NCBI RefSeq assembly: GCF_000429185.2
Contig: NZ_AUBJ02000001.1
Location: 2,666,001 to 2,730,000 of the forward strand
Origin: Actinoalloteichus caeruleus DSM 43889
GTDB lineage: Bacteria > Actinomycetota > Actinomycetes > Mycobacteriales > Pseudonocardiaceae
Direction of reading: 5' to 3'
DNA: 64,000 nucleotides
Positions within the stretch are counted from its first letter, which is position 1; the number at the start of each line of letters is the position of its first letter. Below the pieces are notes generated by a model. It was not told the DNA's origin. It saw nothing but the letters and a program-made list of their open reading frames with translations, and made no database searches. Positions 17,518 through 26,443 of this stretch are shown piece after piece. The position numbers were made by a program, and so were the translations under genes.

Positions 17518-17943
17518 TCAGGACCGGTCGTGAGGGAGCAGTCGCGCCAGCGCGTCGTCGACGTTGACCCAGAGGTTCTCGTTGCCGGGCATCACGACGT
17601 CGTAGGTCTGGTCCAGGAAGTCGGCGAGCTCCTGCGCCGAAGCCTCGAACATGGCATGCCCCGAGGGGGAGCTCAGCTCGATGACGACGACCTCGGGGTT
17701 GTCCATCGCGGGCCGCAGCCGGACGTCGCCGTCACCGACCTCGGCGATGAGTCCGTCGGCGAGCAGGTCGCGGGCGAAGACCCACTCGACACTGCCGCCC
17801 CGCCCCGTCTGGAACGCGGCGACGATGGCGTAGGGGTCGCGGGTGTCGTACCGGAGCTCCACGTGCACCGGCACGGCCGGTGTGCGGGGGGCCAGCAGAT
17901 CGAAAACCGCCTTCGAGCAAAGCGTCACGTGATCGTTGCGCAT
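17518..17943 (-). CDS. ssgB: SsgA-like sporulation/cell division regulator, SsgB type
   Basis: A 141-residue SsgA-like protein. SsgB helps position FtsZ rings during sporulation septation in streptomycetes. The start is the ATG at 17943, preceded by AGGAGAG at good spacing; longer readings upstream are Arg/Ser-rich and not protein-like. Family features include VPVHVELRYDTRDPYAIVAAF, VEWVFARDLLADGL, GDGDVRLRP and SSPSGHAMFEA. SsgB is the only member widely conserved outside streptomycetes, hence the choice, though another SALP is possible. It lies alone between the tRNA genes. Confidence 0.88.
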   Translation of the reverse strand: MRNDHVTLCSKAVFDLLAPRTPAVPVHVELRYDTRDPYAIVAAFQTGRGGSVEWVFARDLLADGLIAEVGDGDVRLRPAMDNPEVVVIELSSPSGHAMFEASAQELADFLDQTYDVVMPGNENLWVNVDDALARLLPHDRS

Positions 17944-18570
17944 TGTTGTTACCCTCTCCTGTTCACTACTGGTCTGAAACGACCGACCACAACAGTTGTG
18001 ACGCGTAGAGACCCGAAAATGCTCGCATTGGGCCGAGACATCACCCGTACGGGTCAGAACTAATTCGTTGGGCGACCGACCAGCTGCGCTCCGTGCCCAG
18101 AATCCGAGGAGTCTCTCCTGGCCGTCCACCTCCGCCCGGGAGGAGCGGGCAGTCATCTCGCTGCGTGACGCAACTGGCCCTGGACGCACGGTGAGTGCCA
18201 CGGCGAGCCACTTCCACTCTTGTCACATGCCGCCATCGTCCGTCCTGAGCAAACCAGAGCGCAGCCGCGCCGGCCATCATCACATTGCGGGAAAAAGCAC
18301 AGGGTGAGCCGTCGCCGGGAGCTCTCGCGCGCCCCCGACCACCCGCCCGGAGGGGCGACGCGGGAGGCGACCCACCTCGGCACGGGAGACGCGGGTGCCA
18401 GGAGGCGGGTGGCCGCCCACCAGGCGTTCCCGTTCCATGATCCGGCCGCGACCCCCCGGGCGAAGACCGCCGAACAGGTGGTGTAGTGTTCTTCTCGTCG
18501 CCGGGGAGCCCCGGAGGCACCGGAGCCAGCCGAGCAAGCGGAAGTGATTCCGCCCTCGACCAGGAACCAC
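17944..18570. other. Intergenic region between ssgB and tRNA-Val(CAC)
   Basis: About 630 bases with no supportable gene. Frames across it are rich in Pro, Arg and Ser with no recognisable family. It must contain the ssgB promoter at its left and a tRNA promoter at its right end. Confidence 0.4.
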
Positions 18571-18642
18571 GGGCGATTAGCTCAGGGGGAGAGCGCTTCG
18601 TTCACACCGAAGAGGTCACTGGTTCGATCCCAGTATCGCCCA
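18571..18642 (+). tRNA. tRNA-Val (CAC)
   Basis: A 72-base cloverleaf with the same acceptor stem as the tRNA-Val(GAC) nearby (GGGCGAT/ATCGCCC) but with anticodon loop TTCACAC (CAC), which reads GUG. CC but no full CCA follows. It stands alone with its own terminator. Confidence 0.97.
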
Positions 18643-18650
18643 CCCAACGC

Positions 18651-18690
18651 AACGGCCCTACCCGATAGGTTCGGGTAGGGCCGTTGTCGT
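18651..18690 (+). terminator. Terminator after tRNA-Val(CAC)
   Basis: A perfect 13-base stem, AACGGCCCTACCC at 18651-18663 with GGGTAGGGCCGTT at 18673-18685, and a nine-base loop, followed by GTCGTTTT. It is a classical intrinsic terminator, rare in form for such a GC-rich genome. Confidence 0.9.
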
Positions 18691-18902
18691 TTTCCCAGGT
18701 GCCCCCTGGTCGCGCCAGACCGGGCTCGTGTGCCCGTCGCCACCCCTCGTGAGCGGTCGTGCCGCGACGCTGCCGGGCCGGAGCCGGCCCCCTCATCCGC
18801 CGCCCTCCACCGTCCTTCCGCGTGGTTGGCGCCCGGACCAGCGTCGAGGCGCCCCGGACGTCGAACGGACGGTGGTGGCGACGACGGCGGTGCCGTCCTC
18901 GG

Positions 18903-20759
18903 TCAGTCCCCCGCGTACCTGATGTTCGGCCGGGGCGGCGGCGCCATGTCCGCGCCGAGGAAGTAGTCGAGGTGGTGGGACTGCGGGTAGCCCTTGAGCG
19001 TCATCCCGTTTCGGTAGGCGGGGTTGTGGGCGAGCGTGTAGATCCTGGTGTCCGTCGGCTGGTCCGTGGTGAAGATGATGAGTTCGTCGTACTCGGCGTT
19101 GGTGTGAACGACCTCCTCACGCCAGTCGCCCAGGATGTCGCCCACGAAGGCCGGGTTCGGTCCGCTGGCGTTGACCGCGCCGTGCCGCCAGGTGGTGACC
19201 AGCCTTCGAAGGCTGTTGCTCGGTCTCGGGTCGTTGGGCTCCCACTTCTCGATCTTGCCGTCGTTGAGCAGCTCCATCGTCAGATCGCCGTCCCACCACA
19301 GGCCGAGGTGCGGCCACGGCGCCAGCGAGGTGTCTGGTTCGGTGAGGGTGTTGGTGGGCGCGTTGTACAGGCCGGAGAACGACCAAACCTCCATGCCGGG
19401 GTGGTTGGGGTCGATGTCGCCCGCCATGCCGCGGCCGACGTCGCTGACGCCCTCCTCGACGTGCTGCCACAGCATGGTGCCGTCGCTGGCGTCGTAGTAG
19501 TACTCGCGCAGGCCACCGGGGTGGTCCTGCTGCACCCCGTACCCCTGGAGGCCCGGGCGGGTCGGGTCCATCTTGGCGATGTGGAAGCGGTCGCCGTGGA
19601 CGATGCCCTGCTCCCCCAGGCTGTAGCGGAGGGTTCCGTCCCCGTTGAGCACGAAGCCGATCTCGGCGATCTCGTCCCTGCCGTCGCCGTCGACGTCGAC
19701 GATGCGGGTGTTGTGGCCGTCGGGGGCGTTCTGGTCGCCGCGCAGCCACGTCCACTGCCGCGTCAGGTCGCGGCCGTCGAAGTTCCAGGCGGCCATCATC
19801 AGGTTGAAGCCGCCGTCGCCGACGCGGTTCTTCATGTAGGAGACGACGCTCGGCGTGACGCCGTCGAGGTGGCCGACGCCGAGGCGCGCGTACATCGGCC
19901 CGTCGGACAGGTAGTCCGTGGGGACGGCGGCGGTGGCCCGGGACGCGCCGGTCATACCGTCGAGGATGGCGATGAACTGGTGGTCGTCGTGGTCGTGGGT
20001 GAAGGTCTCCCCGTCTCCGAAGGTGACCCCGTTGGCGATGCGCACGGCGACCTCCGCGTGCCCGTCGCCGTCGAGGTCCTGGACGGTGACCCCGTCCCAG
20101 TGGCCCACGTTGAGGGTGGACGAGCCTCCTTCGATGTTGTTCTGGTCCATGCTGTTCGGCCCCATGTCGACCTCCCAGAGGAACTCCCCGTCGTTGCGGT
20201 AGGCCTCGAGCTTCTGGGGTGCGGTCTGCCGGTCGAGCACGTAGTCGTACTCGCCGTCACCGTCGAGGTCACCGACCCAGACGAACTTGACGGGGCCTCC
20301 GGGTCGCAACGGGACGCGGACGACGGGTTCGACGGGGTTGTCCGCGGGCAGGGTGAAGGAGCCGCTCGGATCCTGTTCGGTGTCGTCGAGCACCGGACGC
20401 ACCCGGTAGCTGTTGGGCTGGTCGAGGTCGGCGGTCGAGTCGACGAAGTTGGTCCCGCCCGTGAGGACCTCGGAGTTCAGCCGCTCGTACGGCCCGCCGG
20501 AGGCGGAGCGGTACACGTGGAAGCCGATGTCGTCCGGGTCGAGTCCGAGGAGCCGCCAGGTGACGAGGACGTCGGAGCCGCTGGAACGCACCGCCACGAC
20601 ACCGCGGTCGAGGCGCTCCATCACGCGCGGCGTCGAGATCGCCGGCTCGCCCGGTGGGTCGTCACCGCCGTGGGGCGGGTTGGTCACCAGGGTGGCGCTG
20701 GCGGTCAGTACCAGCGCGCTGATCGTCGCGGCTCGGCGGCGGGGACGCGTGACTGCCAT
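18903..20759 (-). CDS. Secreted rhamnogalacturonan lyase (PL11-like)
   Basis: A 618-residue extracellular pectin enzyme that cleaves the rhamnose-galacturonate backbone of rhamnogalacturonan I by beta-elimination. An N-terminal signal peptide (MAVTRPRRRAATISALVLTASATLV) is followed by a fibronectin-like domain (about 45-140) and an eight-bladed propeller. The propeller has many calcium-binding loops of the type DLDGDGEYD, DLDGDGHAE and DVDGDGRDE, and the family region GMAGDIDPNHPGMEVWS. No carbohydrate-binding module is appended. It is divergent from a LacI regulator, with operator-like sites between them, so pectin-dependent regulation is likely. Confidence 0.9.
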   Translation of the reverse strand: MAVTRPRRRAATISALVLTASATLVTNPPHGGDDPPGEPAISTPRVMERLDRGVVAVRSSGSDVLVTWRLLGLDPDDIGFHVYRSASGGPYERLNSEVLTGGTNFVDSTADLDQPNSYRVRPVLDDTEQDPSGSFTLPADNPVEPVVRVPLRPGGPVKFVWVGDLDGDGEYDYVLDRQTAPQKLEAYRNDGEFLWEVDMGPNSMDQNNIEGGSSTLNVGHWDGVTVQDLDGDGHAEVAVRIANGVTFGDGETFTHDHDDHQFIAILDGMTGASRATAAVPTDYLSDGPMYARLGVGHLDGVTPSVVSYMKNRVGDGGFNLMMAAWNFDGRDLTRQWTWLRGDQNAPDGHNTRIVDVDGDGRDEIAEIGFVLNGDGTLRYSLGEQGIVHGDRFHIAKMDPTRPGLQGYGVQQDHPGGLREYYYDASDGTMLWQHVEEGVSDVGRGMAGDIDPNHPGMEVWSFSGLYNAPTNTLTEPDTSLAPWPHLGLWWDGDLTMELLNDGKIEKWEPNDPRPSNSLRRLVTTWRHGAVNASGPNPAFVGDILGDWREEVVHTNAEYDELIIFTTDQPTDTRIYTLAHNPAYRNGMTLKGYPQSHHLDYFLGADMAPPPRPNIRYAGD

Positions 20760-21181
20760 GAAGTCCTCCCTGACTTCCGATGGTCATGCGGTGCTGTGTG
20801 CGGATGGTGCGGCGCTGGCGGGACCGGCGGGGTGGACCCGGACGGCGGGTGCGCGGCGCGGGGCGGGGTGGGGTGGGCGGTGGCGTGGCGGATCCCGGAA
20901 CACGCTCAGGGCCTCGTACCGGGTTCCGGGGACGCGGCGGGCGTGTGGGCTCGCGTTCCCGTGCTCACGGGGCGGGCCCTCCCGGCCGCCGGGTGCCCGG
21001 GGAACGTCACGGGCGGGCCGACGGGGTCACCAGGGGGCGAGGTCGCTGCGGGCGGACGGCGCTCCGCCGCTGTGCGCGCGGTTCGGTGGGCCGGAGTGGC
21101 CGACGGGGGTCCGAGGATGTCGGGCGGCCGTCACCTACGCCCTCCCCACCACGGCCGTTTCCCGGTAGCGGACCGACTCCA

Positions 21182-21195
21182 TGTATACGGTTACA
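21182..21195. promoter_or_regulatory. LacI-type operator candidate before the lyase
   Basis: TGTATACGGTTACA is a near-palindrome with TGTA/TACA arms and a central CG, the layout of LacI-family operators. It resembles the second site near 21360 and lies on the lyase side of the divergent region, about 420 bases before the lyase start. Confidence 0.5.
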
Positions 21196-21358
21196 TAAGG
21201 ATGGGAGCACGGTGCCGCCGGTGCCGTCAAGGGAGCGGGCGCCGGCATCCTGGGTGGCCGCGTCGTTCCCCCTGGGCGGGTGGCGCGGGTTCTCCCTCCG
21301 ATCCACGCTGTGGGCGCGGCGGTGATTTGACACCAGTGCGCCAGCCCGGAACCATCGC

Positions 21359-21375
21359 GTGTAATCGTTTTACCA
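21359..21375. promoter_or_regulatory. LacI-type operator candidate before its own gene
   Basis: TGTAATCGTTTTACCA contains TGTA/TACC arms around a central CG, 30 bases before the start of the LacI gene, and suits autoregulation. It shares the TGTA-CG-TTAC pattern with the site at 21182. Confidence 0.55.
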
Positions 21376-21404
21376 GCACGTTTCAGCGTGACGAGGAGGT
21401 ACGG

Positions 21405-22493
21405 ATGGGCCGGCGCGCGGCGTCCGACAGCGGGGGACGGCGGCCGACGACGATCAGGGATGTGGCCGCCCGCGCCGGGGTGTCCGTCGCCACGGTGTCC
21501 CGCATCCTCTCCGGGACGTACCCGGGAGCCGCCGCGACCCGGGGCAAGGTGCTCCGCGCGGTGCGCGAACTCGACTACGTGGCCAACGCGAACGCGCGGG
21601 GGCTCGCCGGCGCCCGCAGCCGCAGCGTCGCGATCATCGTCAACTCCGTGATCTCCCCGCACTACGCCCACGTGGCGCAGGGGGTCCAGACGCAGGCGGC
21701 GATCGAGGGCAAACTGTGCATCGTCGGCACCACCGGCGGCGATCCCGAGCGCGAACTGGCCACGGTCCAGTTGATGCGCGAGGAGCACGCCGAGTGCGTG
21801 ATCCTGGTCGGGAACGTGATCGCCGACGACGCCTACCGCGAGCGCATGGCGAACTACGCCCGCGCCCTGGCGGCGGCCGGCTCGCAGCTGGTGCTGTGCG
21901 GCCGACCCGCGTTGGGTTCCGACGTCCCCGCACTCGTCGTCGAGTACGACAACACCGGTGGCGCCTATGCCATCACCAGCCACCTGCTGTCGCTGGGGCA
22001 CCGGCGCATCCTGTTCCTCGGCCGCCGCGACAGCTACACCACCCCGGAAAGCCGGGTCGCCGGCTACCGGGCGGCCCTGGCCGACCACCGTGTCCCCCAC
22101 GACCCCGGGTTGGAGGTCGAGGGCCGGATGGAACGGGACGAGGGCTACCGGATGATCCGGGATCGGCTCGCCGCCGGGCCGCGCGACTTCACCGCCGTCT
22201 TCGCCGGGAACGACCTCATCGCGGCGGGCGCCCGCCAGGCGTTGCGGGCGCACGAGCTCCGCGTCCCCGAGGACGTCTCCCTGGTGGGCTTCGACGACCT
22301 GCCGCCGTCGGCGGACATCGACCTCACCACGGTGCACGTGCCGCACGAGGAGCTGGGACGCACTGCCGTGCGGATGGCCCTGGGTCGCCCCCGGGATTCC
22401 ACGGCGGCGGTCCCCGGCGTGATGCTCGGGACGCACATCGTCGTCCGCGACTCGGTTCGGCCGCTCGTCCGCGAGGAGCCCCGGGTGGGGTGA
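21405..22493 (+). CDS. LacI-family transcriptional regulator of the lyase locus
   Basis: A 362-residue repressor. The start ATG follows GAGGAGGT. The N-terminal helix-turn-helix is TIRDVAARAGVSVATVSRIL, the hinge helix is ANARGLAGARS, and the periplasmic-binding-protein-like effector domain runs to the end (HRRILFLGRRDSYTTPESR, VFAGNDLIAAGARQALR, LVGFDDLP). It is divergent from the rhamnogalacturonan lyase gene and probably senses a pectin breakdown product; this is inference from position. Confidence 0.92.
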   Translation: MGRRAASDSGGRRPTTIRDVAARAGVSVATVSRILSGTYPGAAATRGKVLRAVRELDYVANANARGLAGARSRSVAIIVNSVISPHYAHVAQGVQTQAAIEGKLCIVGTTGGDPERELATVQLMREEHAECVILVGNVIADDAYRERMANYARALAAAGSQLVLCGRPALGSDVPALVVEYDNTGGAYAITSHLLSLGHRRILFLGRRDSYTTPESRVAGYRAALADHRVPHDPGLEVEGRMERDEGYRMIRDRLAAGPRDFTAVFAGNDLIAAGARQALRAHELRVPEDVSLVGFDDLPPSADIDLTTVHVPHEELGRTAVRMALGRPRDSTAAVPGVMLGTHIVVRDSVRPLVREEPRVG

Positions 22494-22790
22494 CGGTGGG
22501 CCCGGGACGCCCGGTCGAGGAGGTACCCGTCGCGGGTCCGTCCCGCTCTCCCGGTGTTCCCGCACCACGCCCGCCCGGGGCACACCCCGCACCACGGCCG
22601 GGCGAGGCGGGGCGCCGCCGACGATCGGTTCGGGGCTGGCGGTGGTCCCGGCGGGCGTGGGCCGGGAGCGGATCACGCCCGGTGCCCGTGCCCGGTGGTC
22701 GCGCCAGGCCGTCGCGTTCTCGACCGTGCCGTCGACATCCGCCCATCCCGTCGCACCGGTCAACGGCGGTGCGCCCCGGACGCGGGTCAC

Positions 22791-23699
22791 CTACAGCCGG
22801 GGGTGCTCGCCGGGCGGCTCCTCGAAGAGGTCCCCGTACCGGTCGAGCCGGTCCGGGATCATGCCGTGGGTGAAGACCAGGTCCTCCGGCGCGGCGCAGC
22901 TCTCCACCTCGTCCCAGGTGACCGGGGTGGACACGGTGGCCTGGGCGCGGGCGCGGAGCGAGTAGGGCGCCACCGTCGTCTTGGCCGGGTTGTTCTGGCT
23001 CCAGTCGATGAGCACCCGGCCCACCCGCCTGGCCTTGGTCATCGTCGACACCACGGCCTCCGGATGGCGCTGGGCCAGCCGATCGGCGAGTTCCCTCGCG
23101 TACCGGGAGGTCCGGTCCGCCTCGGCCACGGTGACCGGCACGTAGAGCTGGAGCCCCTTCGACCCGCTGGTCTTGGGCCGGGGGGCGAGCCCGTCCGCCT
23201 CCAGTTCGACGCGGAGGAGTTCCGCCACCCGGCAGCACTCGACGACCGTCGCGGGCGGGCCGGGGTCGAGGTCGAAAACGAGCAGGTCGGGGGTGTCGCG
23301 CGCCCCGTCGGGGGTGACCCGCCACTGGGGGACGTGCAGTTCGAGGGCGGCCAGGTTGGCGAGCCACACCAGGGTCGGTACCTCGTCCACCAGGACGAAC
23401 TCCGTCGTCTCCGCTCCCTTGCTGCTGCCCGGGGTGGGGATCTCGACGGTGGGCACCCAGTCCGGGGCCGACCGGGAGGCGTTCTTCTCGAAGAACGACT
23501 GCCCGTCGACGCCGTCCGGGTAGCGGCGCAGCGTCACCGGTCGTCCCCGGAGGTGCCCGAGCAGGACGGGTGCGACCCGGGCGTAGTAGTCGATGACGTC
23601 CCGTTTGCTCACCCCCGCCTCGGGGTAGAGGATCTTGCCGAGGTTCGTCAGGCGGAGGCGGCGGTCGCCGACGACGACGCTGACCCGGTCCTCAGGCAC
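22791..23699 (-). CDS. ligD: NHEJ DNA polymerase (LigD polymerase domain)
   Basis: A stand-alone primase-polymerase of the LigD family, 302 residues. It fills gaps with ribonucleotides during non-homologous end joining. Motifs are LTNLGKILYPEAGVSKRDVIDYY, the phosphate-binding region LRRYPDGVDGQSFFEKN, the catalytic pair in VFDLDPG, and KTSGSKGLQLYVPV. The start overlaps the stop of the ligase gene by eight bases, and ku lies upstream in the same operon. A second polymerase of this family is encoded at 49770-50801. Confidence 0.93.
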   Translation of the reverse strand: MPEDRVSVVVGDRRLRLTNLGKILYPEAGVSKRDVIDYYARVAPVLLGHLRGRPVTLRRYPDGVDGQSFFEKNASRSAPDWVPTVEIPTPGSSKGAETTEFVLVDEVPTLVWLANLAALELHVPQWRVTPDGARDTPDLLVFDLDPGPPATVVECCRVAELLRVELEADGLAPRPKTSGSKGLQLYVPVTVAEADRTSRYARELADRLAQRHPEAVVSTMTKARRVGRVLIDWSQNNPAKTTVAPYSLRARAQATVSTPVTWDEVESCAAPEDLVFTHGMIPDRLDRYGDLFEEPPGEHPRL

Positions 23700-25125
23700 C
23701 CTCGGTCACCTCCGCTGGCCGTTTGTCGTCCCGGAGTCCGCGCCAGCGGGGGGCCCGGAGCCGCCCGTCCCGCGTCCACTCCTGGAACAGCACCTCACCG
23801 ACCAGGCGGGGTTCGACCCAGCGGGCGGACCGGGCCCGCTGGGCCGGCACCGGTCCGGCGAAGGGGGACTTCGCGCTGGCCAGCTCGCGCAGCGTGCCGG
23901 TGAGGCTCCTCAGTTCGGCTTCGGAGAAGCCGCTGCCGACCGATCCGACGAAGCGGAGCCCGTCGGGGCCGGGGAGGCCGAGCAACAGCGATCCCAGCAC
24001 CCCGCTCCGCCGGCCCTCCCCCGGACGCCAGCCGCCGACCACCACCTCCTGGGTGCGTACGTCCTTGATCTTGGTCCAGGCCGGTGAGCGCCGGCCCGGC
24101 CGGTACGGGGAGTCTCGGTGCTTGGCGACGATGCCCTCGAACCCCCGTTCCCTGCTCACCTGGAGGACGGCGGCGCCCCCTCCGGAGAAGGACGGGGGTG
24201 TCTGCCAGTGGGGTCCGCGCGGGGCGAGCTCGTCGAGCAGCGCCCGCCGCCGCGTGTAGGGCAGGTCGAAGAGGTTCCGGCCGTCGAGGTGGAGGAGGTC
24301 GAAGACGAGGAGGGTGGCGGGGTGTTCCTCGGCGAGGCGCCTGGTCCTGGCCTGCCCGGTGACGTGGAGCCGACGTTGGAGCAGCGCGAAACTCGGGCGT
24401 CCCTGGTCGAGCACGACGATCTCGCCGTCGAGCAGCACCTGGGTGGAGCCGAGCTGCTCCCCGAGCCCCCGCAGCTCGGGGTAGGTGGCGGTGACGTCCT
24501 CGCCTCGACGGTTGCGCAACCGGAGCCGACCGCCCTCCACCTCGGCGAGGGCCCGGGCGCCGTCCCACTTGAACTCGTAGCACCACTGGTCGTCCTCGGA
24601 GGTGCTGGGCAGGGTGCCGGCGGTGGCCAGCATCGGCGCCACGTCGTCGGGCACCGGGACCCGGTCGGGGTCCTGGGGCGGGTCGCTCCGTCGCACCATC
24701 CAGTCGCCGCCTCGACCGAAGAAGACGTAGCGCCCCGTCACCCGGTCGCCGTGCAGCACCACGTCGACCTCGTGGTCGGTCCACTTCCGGGTCTCGTAGG
24801 TGCCCCTGTCCCAGATCAGCACCTCACCGGCCCCGTACTCCCCCTTCGGGATGCGGCCCTCGAAGTCCGCGTAGTCGAGCGGGTGGTCCTCGGTGCGCAC
24901 GGCGAGTCGGACGGTGCCGGGTTCGGCGGGCAAGCCCTTGGGCACCGCCCAGGAGACGAGCACCCCGTTCCGTTCGAGCCGGACATCCCAGTGCAGGCGT
25001 CGGGCGTGGTGTTCCTGCACGACGAACACGTCGTCCGCGCCGTGCGGGAGGGGGCCGTGGTCGGGGACGGGCTCGGGCGTCCGTCTCGGGTCCCGCCGAC
25101 GCCGGTACTCGTCCAGGTCGGCCAT
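23692..25125 (-). CDS. ligD: LigD-type 3'-phosphoesterase/ATP-dependent DNA ligase
   Basis: A 477-residue protein joining two of the three LigD activities. The phosphoesterase domain (about 25-150) has HHARRLHWDVRLE and GEYGAGEVLIWDRGTYE. The ligase core has catalytic lysine motif EFKWDGAR, then LLDGEIVVLD, FDLLHLDGRNL, EGIVAKHRDSPYRPG and WTKIKD, followed by an OB domain. The polymerase activity is on a separate downstream gene, an arrangement common in actinomycetes. It follows ku after two bases, so it is co-transcribed with it. Confidence 0.93.
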   Translation of the reverse strand: MADLDEYRRRRDPRRTPEPVPDHGPLPHGADDVFVVQEHHARRLHWDVRLERNGVLVSWAVPKGLPAEPGTVRLAVRTEDHPLDYADFEGRIPKGEYGAGEVLIWDRGTYETRKWTDHEVDVVLHGDRVTGRYVFFGRGGDWMVRRSDPPQDPDRVPVPDDVAPMLATAGTLPSTSEDDQWCYEFKWDGARALAEVEGGRLRLRNRRGEDVTATYPELRGLGEQLGSTQVLLDGEIVVLDQGRPSFALLQRRLHVTGQARTRRLAEEHPATLLVFDLLHLDGRNLFDLPYTRRRALLDELAPRGPHWQTPPSFSGGGAAVLQVSRERGFEGIVAKHRDSPYRPGRRSPAWTKIKDVRTQEVVVGGWRPGEGRRSGVLGSLLLGLPGPDGLRFVGSVGSGFSEAELRSLTGTLRELASAKSPFAGPVPAQRARSARWVEPRLVGEVLFQEWTRDGRLRAPRWRGLRDDKRPAEVTEGA

Positions 25126-25127
25126 GC

Positions 25128-26045
25128 TCAGGCGCTGCTCTTCCTACCGCCGGTGCGACGGGTGGAGCCGGACCGGGTGGTCTTCTCGTCCTGCTCCTTC
25201 TCCGCCTTCTTCTTCCCACCCCCGCCGCTGCGCCCCCGGGAGGTCCGGCGGTCCTGGTCCCCGGTGCCGTCCCGGGAGGTCCTCGCCTGCTCGACGCTGC
25301 GTTCCAGCGCGGTCATGAGGTCGATGACCTCGCCCTCCCGTTCGGGTTCCGGTCGTTCGGGTATCTCGGCGCCCTCGGCCTTGGCGCTGATCAGTTCCCC
25401 GAGCGCCTCCCGGTAGTCGTCGGAGAACTGGTCGGGTTCGAAGTCCCCGGCCATGCTCTGCACGAGGGAGGACGCCATCTGGAGTTCCTGGGGCCGGATC
25501 TCGACGTCCTGGGACAGGAAGGAGAACTCCGGTTTCCGGACCTCGTCCGGCCAGAGCATGGTGTGCAGGACCAGGACGTCGTTCCTGGCGCGCAGCATCG
25601 CCAGGGTCTCCCGCTGGCGGAGGGTGATCTTGACCACGGCGAGCAGGTCGGCCTCCTCCAGGGCGCGGCGCAGCAGCACGTACGGCCGGACCGCCGCCTT
25701 GTCGGGTTCGAGGTAGTAGCTCTTCTGGAAGAAGATCGGGTCCACCTCGGCGGCGGGCACGAACTCGAGGACCTCGATGGCGTGCTCGGTCTTGATCGGC
25801 AGCGACTCGAAGTCCTCGGGCCCGAGCATCACCATCCGGCCGTCCTCGAACTCGTACCCCTTCGCGATGTCCTCGTTGCCGACCTGCTTGCCGCAGACCG
25901 AGCACACCCGCTGGTACCGGATCCGCCCGCCGTCCTCCCGGTGCACCTGGTGGAACCGGAAGTCGTGTTCCTCGGTCGCCCGGTACAGCCGGACGGCGAC
26001 CGTCACCAGCCCGAAGGACACGGCTCCACGCCACAGCGACCTCAT
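25128..26045 (-). CDS. ku: Ku DNA end-binding protein
   Basis: A 305-residue bacterial Ku homologue that binds broken DNA ends as a homodimeric ring and recruits LigD. The Ku core is clear (MRSLWRGAVSFGLVTVAVRLY, FHQVHREDGGRIRYQRVCSVCGKQV, KTEHAIEVLEFVPAAEVDPIFFQKSYYL). The C-terminal tail of about 55 residues is very rich in Lys, Arg, Ser and Gly, as seen in long actinobacterial Ku proteins where the basic tail aids DNA threading. It is first gene of the ku-ligD-ligD operon. Confidence 0.95.
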   Translation of the reverse strand: MRSLWRGAVSFGLVTVAVRLYRATEEHDFRFHQVHREDGGRIRYQRVCSVCGKQVGNEDIAKGYEFEDGRMVMLGPEDFESLPIKTEHAIEVLEFVPAAEVDPIFFQKSYYLEPDKAAVRPYVLLRRALEEADLLAVVKITLRQRETLAMLRARNDVLVLHTMLWPDEVRKPEFSFLSQDVEIRPQELQMASSLVQSMAGDFEPDQFSDDYREALGELISAKAEGAEIPERPEPEREGEVIDLMTALERSVEQARTSRDGTGDQDRRTSRGRSGGGGKKKAEKEQDEKTTRSGSTRRTGGRKSSA

Positions 26046-26443
26046 GGGGTCTGCCTACCCGAGGCTGGAGCCCCCAACCACCCGAGGTCACCCACATCGG
26101 CGGATTCCCACCGGAGGCAGCGGTCGGGCCGGTCGTCGAATCCACCGGTCCCTCCTGGACCCGGCGGTGTCCGCCCTCGGCATCCGTTACCACCAACCTG
26201 CCGGAAATGTGCTGATCAGAGAGGGTCTCGACGATGCGCCGGCAGCCCGGTGCGGTGCGCTCGGCAGGTGTATATTCCCTGCTTCGTGTGCGGCTGTCGG
26301 GTCCGAGCGCCCCTGCTTCCCGCTTCCCCGGTTCGTCGGGCCGGCAGGAGGCCGACCCGACTCGCTGCCGTGGTCGTGGAGCGCGTGGTCGTCGTGGCCG
26401 GGCATGACGGCGACCTCACCCCCTCCCCGGTGGACTGAGCACC
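26046..26443. other. Divergent promoter region of ku and ktrB
   Basis: About 400 bases without a supportable gene, between the divergent starts of the NHEJ operon and the potassium transporter. No clear operator or riboswitch-like structure was seen. Confidence 0.35.

Noticed and set aside
17110-18642. The second tRNA-Val as a duplicated attachment site of the island
   Set aside because: It has a different anticodon stem and loop, its own terminator and full cloverleaf, and lies on the opposite strand. It is an isoacceptor gene, and similarity of the 3' half is expected.
18759-21404. A very long plus-strand frame opposite the pectin lyase, running into the LacI gene
   Set aside because: Antisense frames stay open easily at this GC content. 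The minus-strand lyase has a signal peptide and family motifs, and the LacI start at 21405 has its own ribosome binding site.
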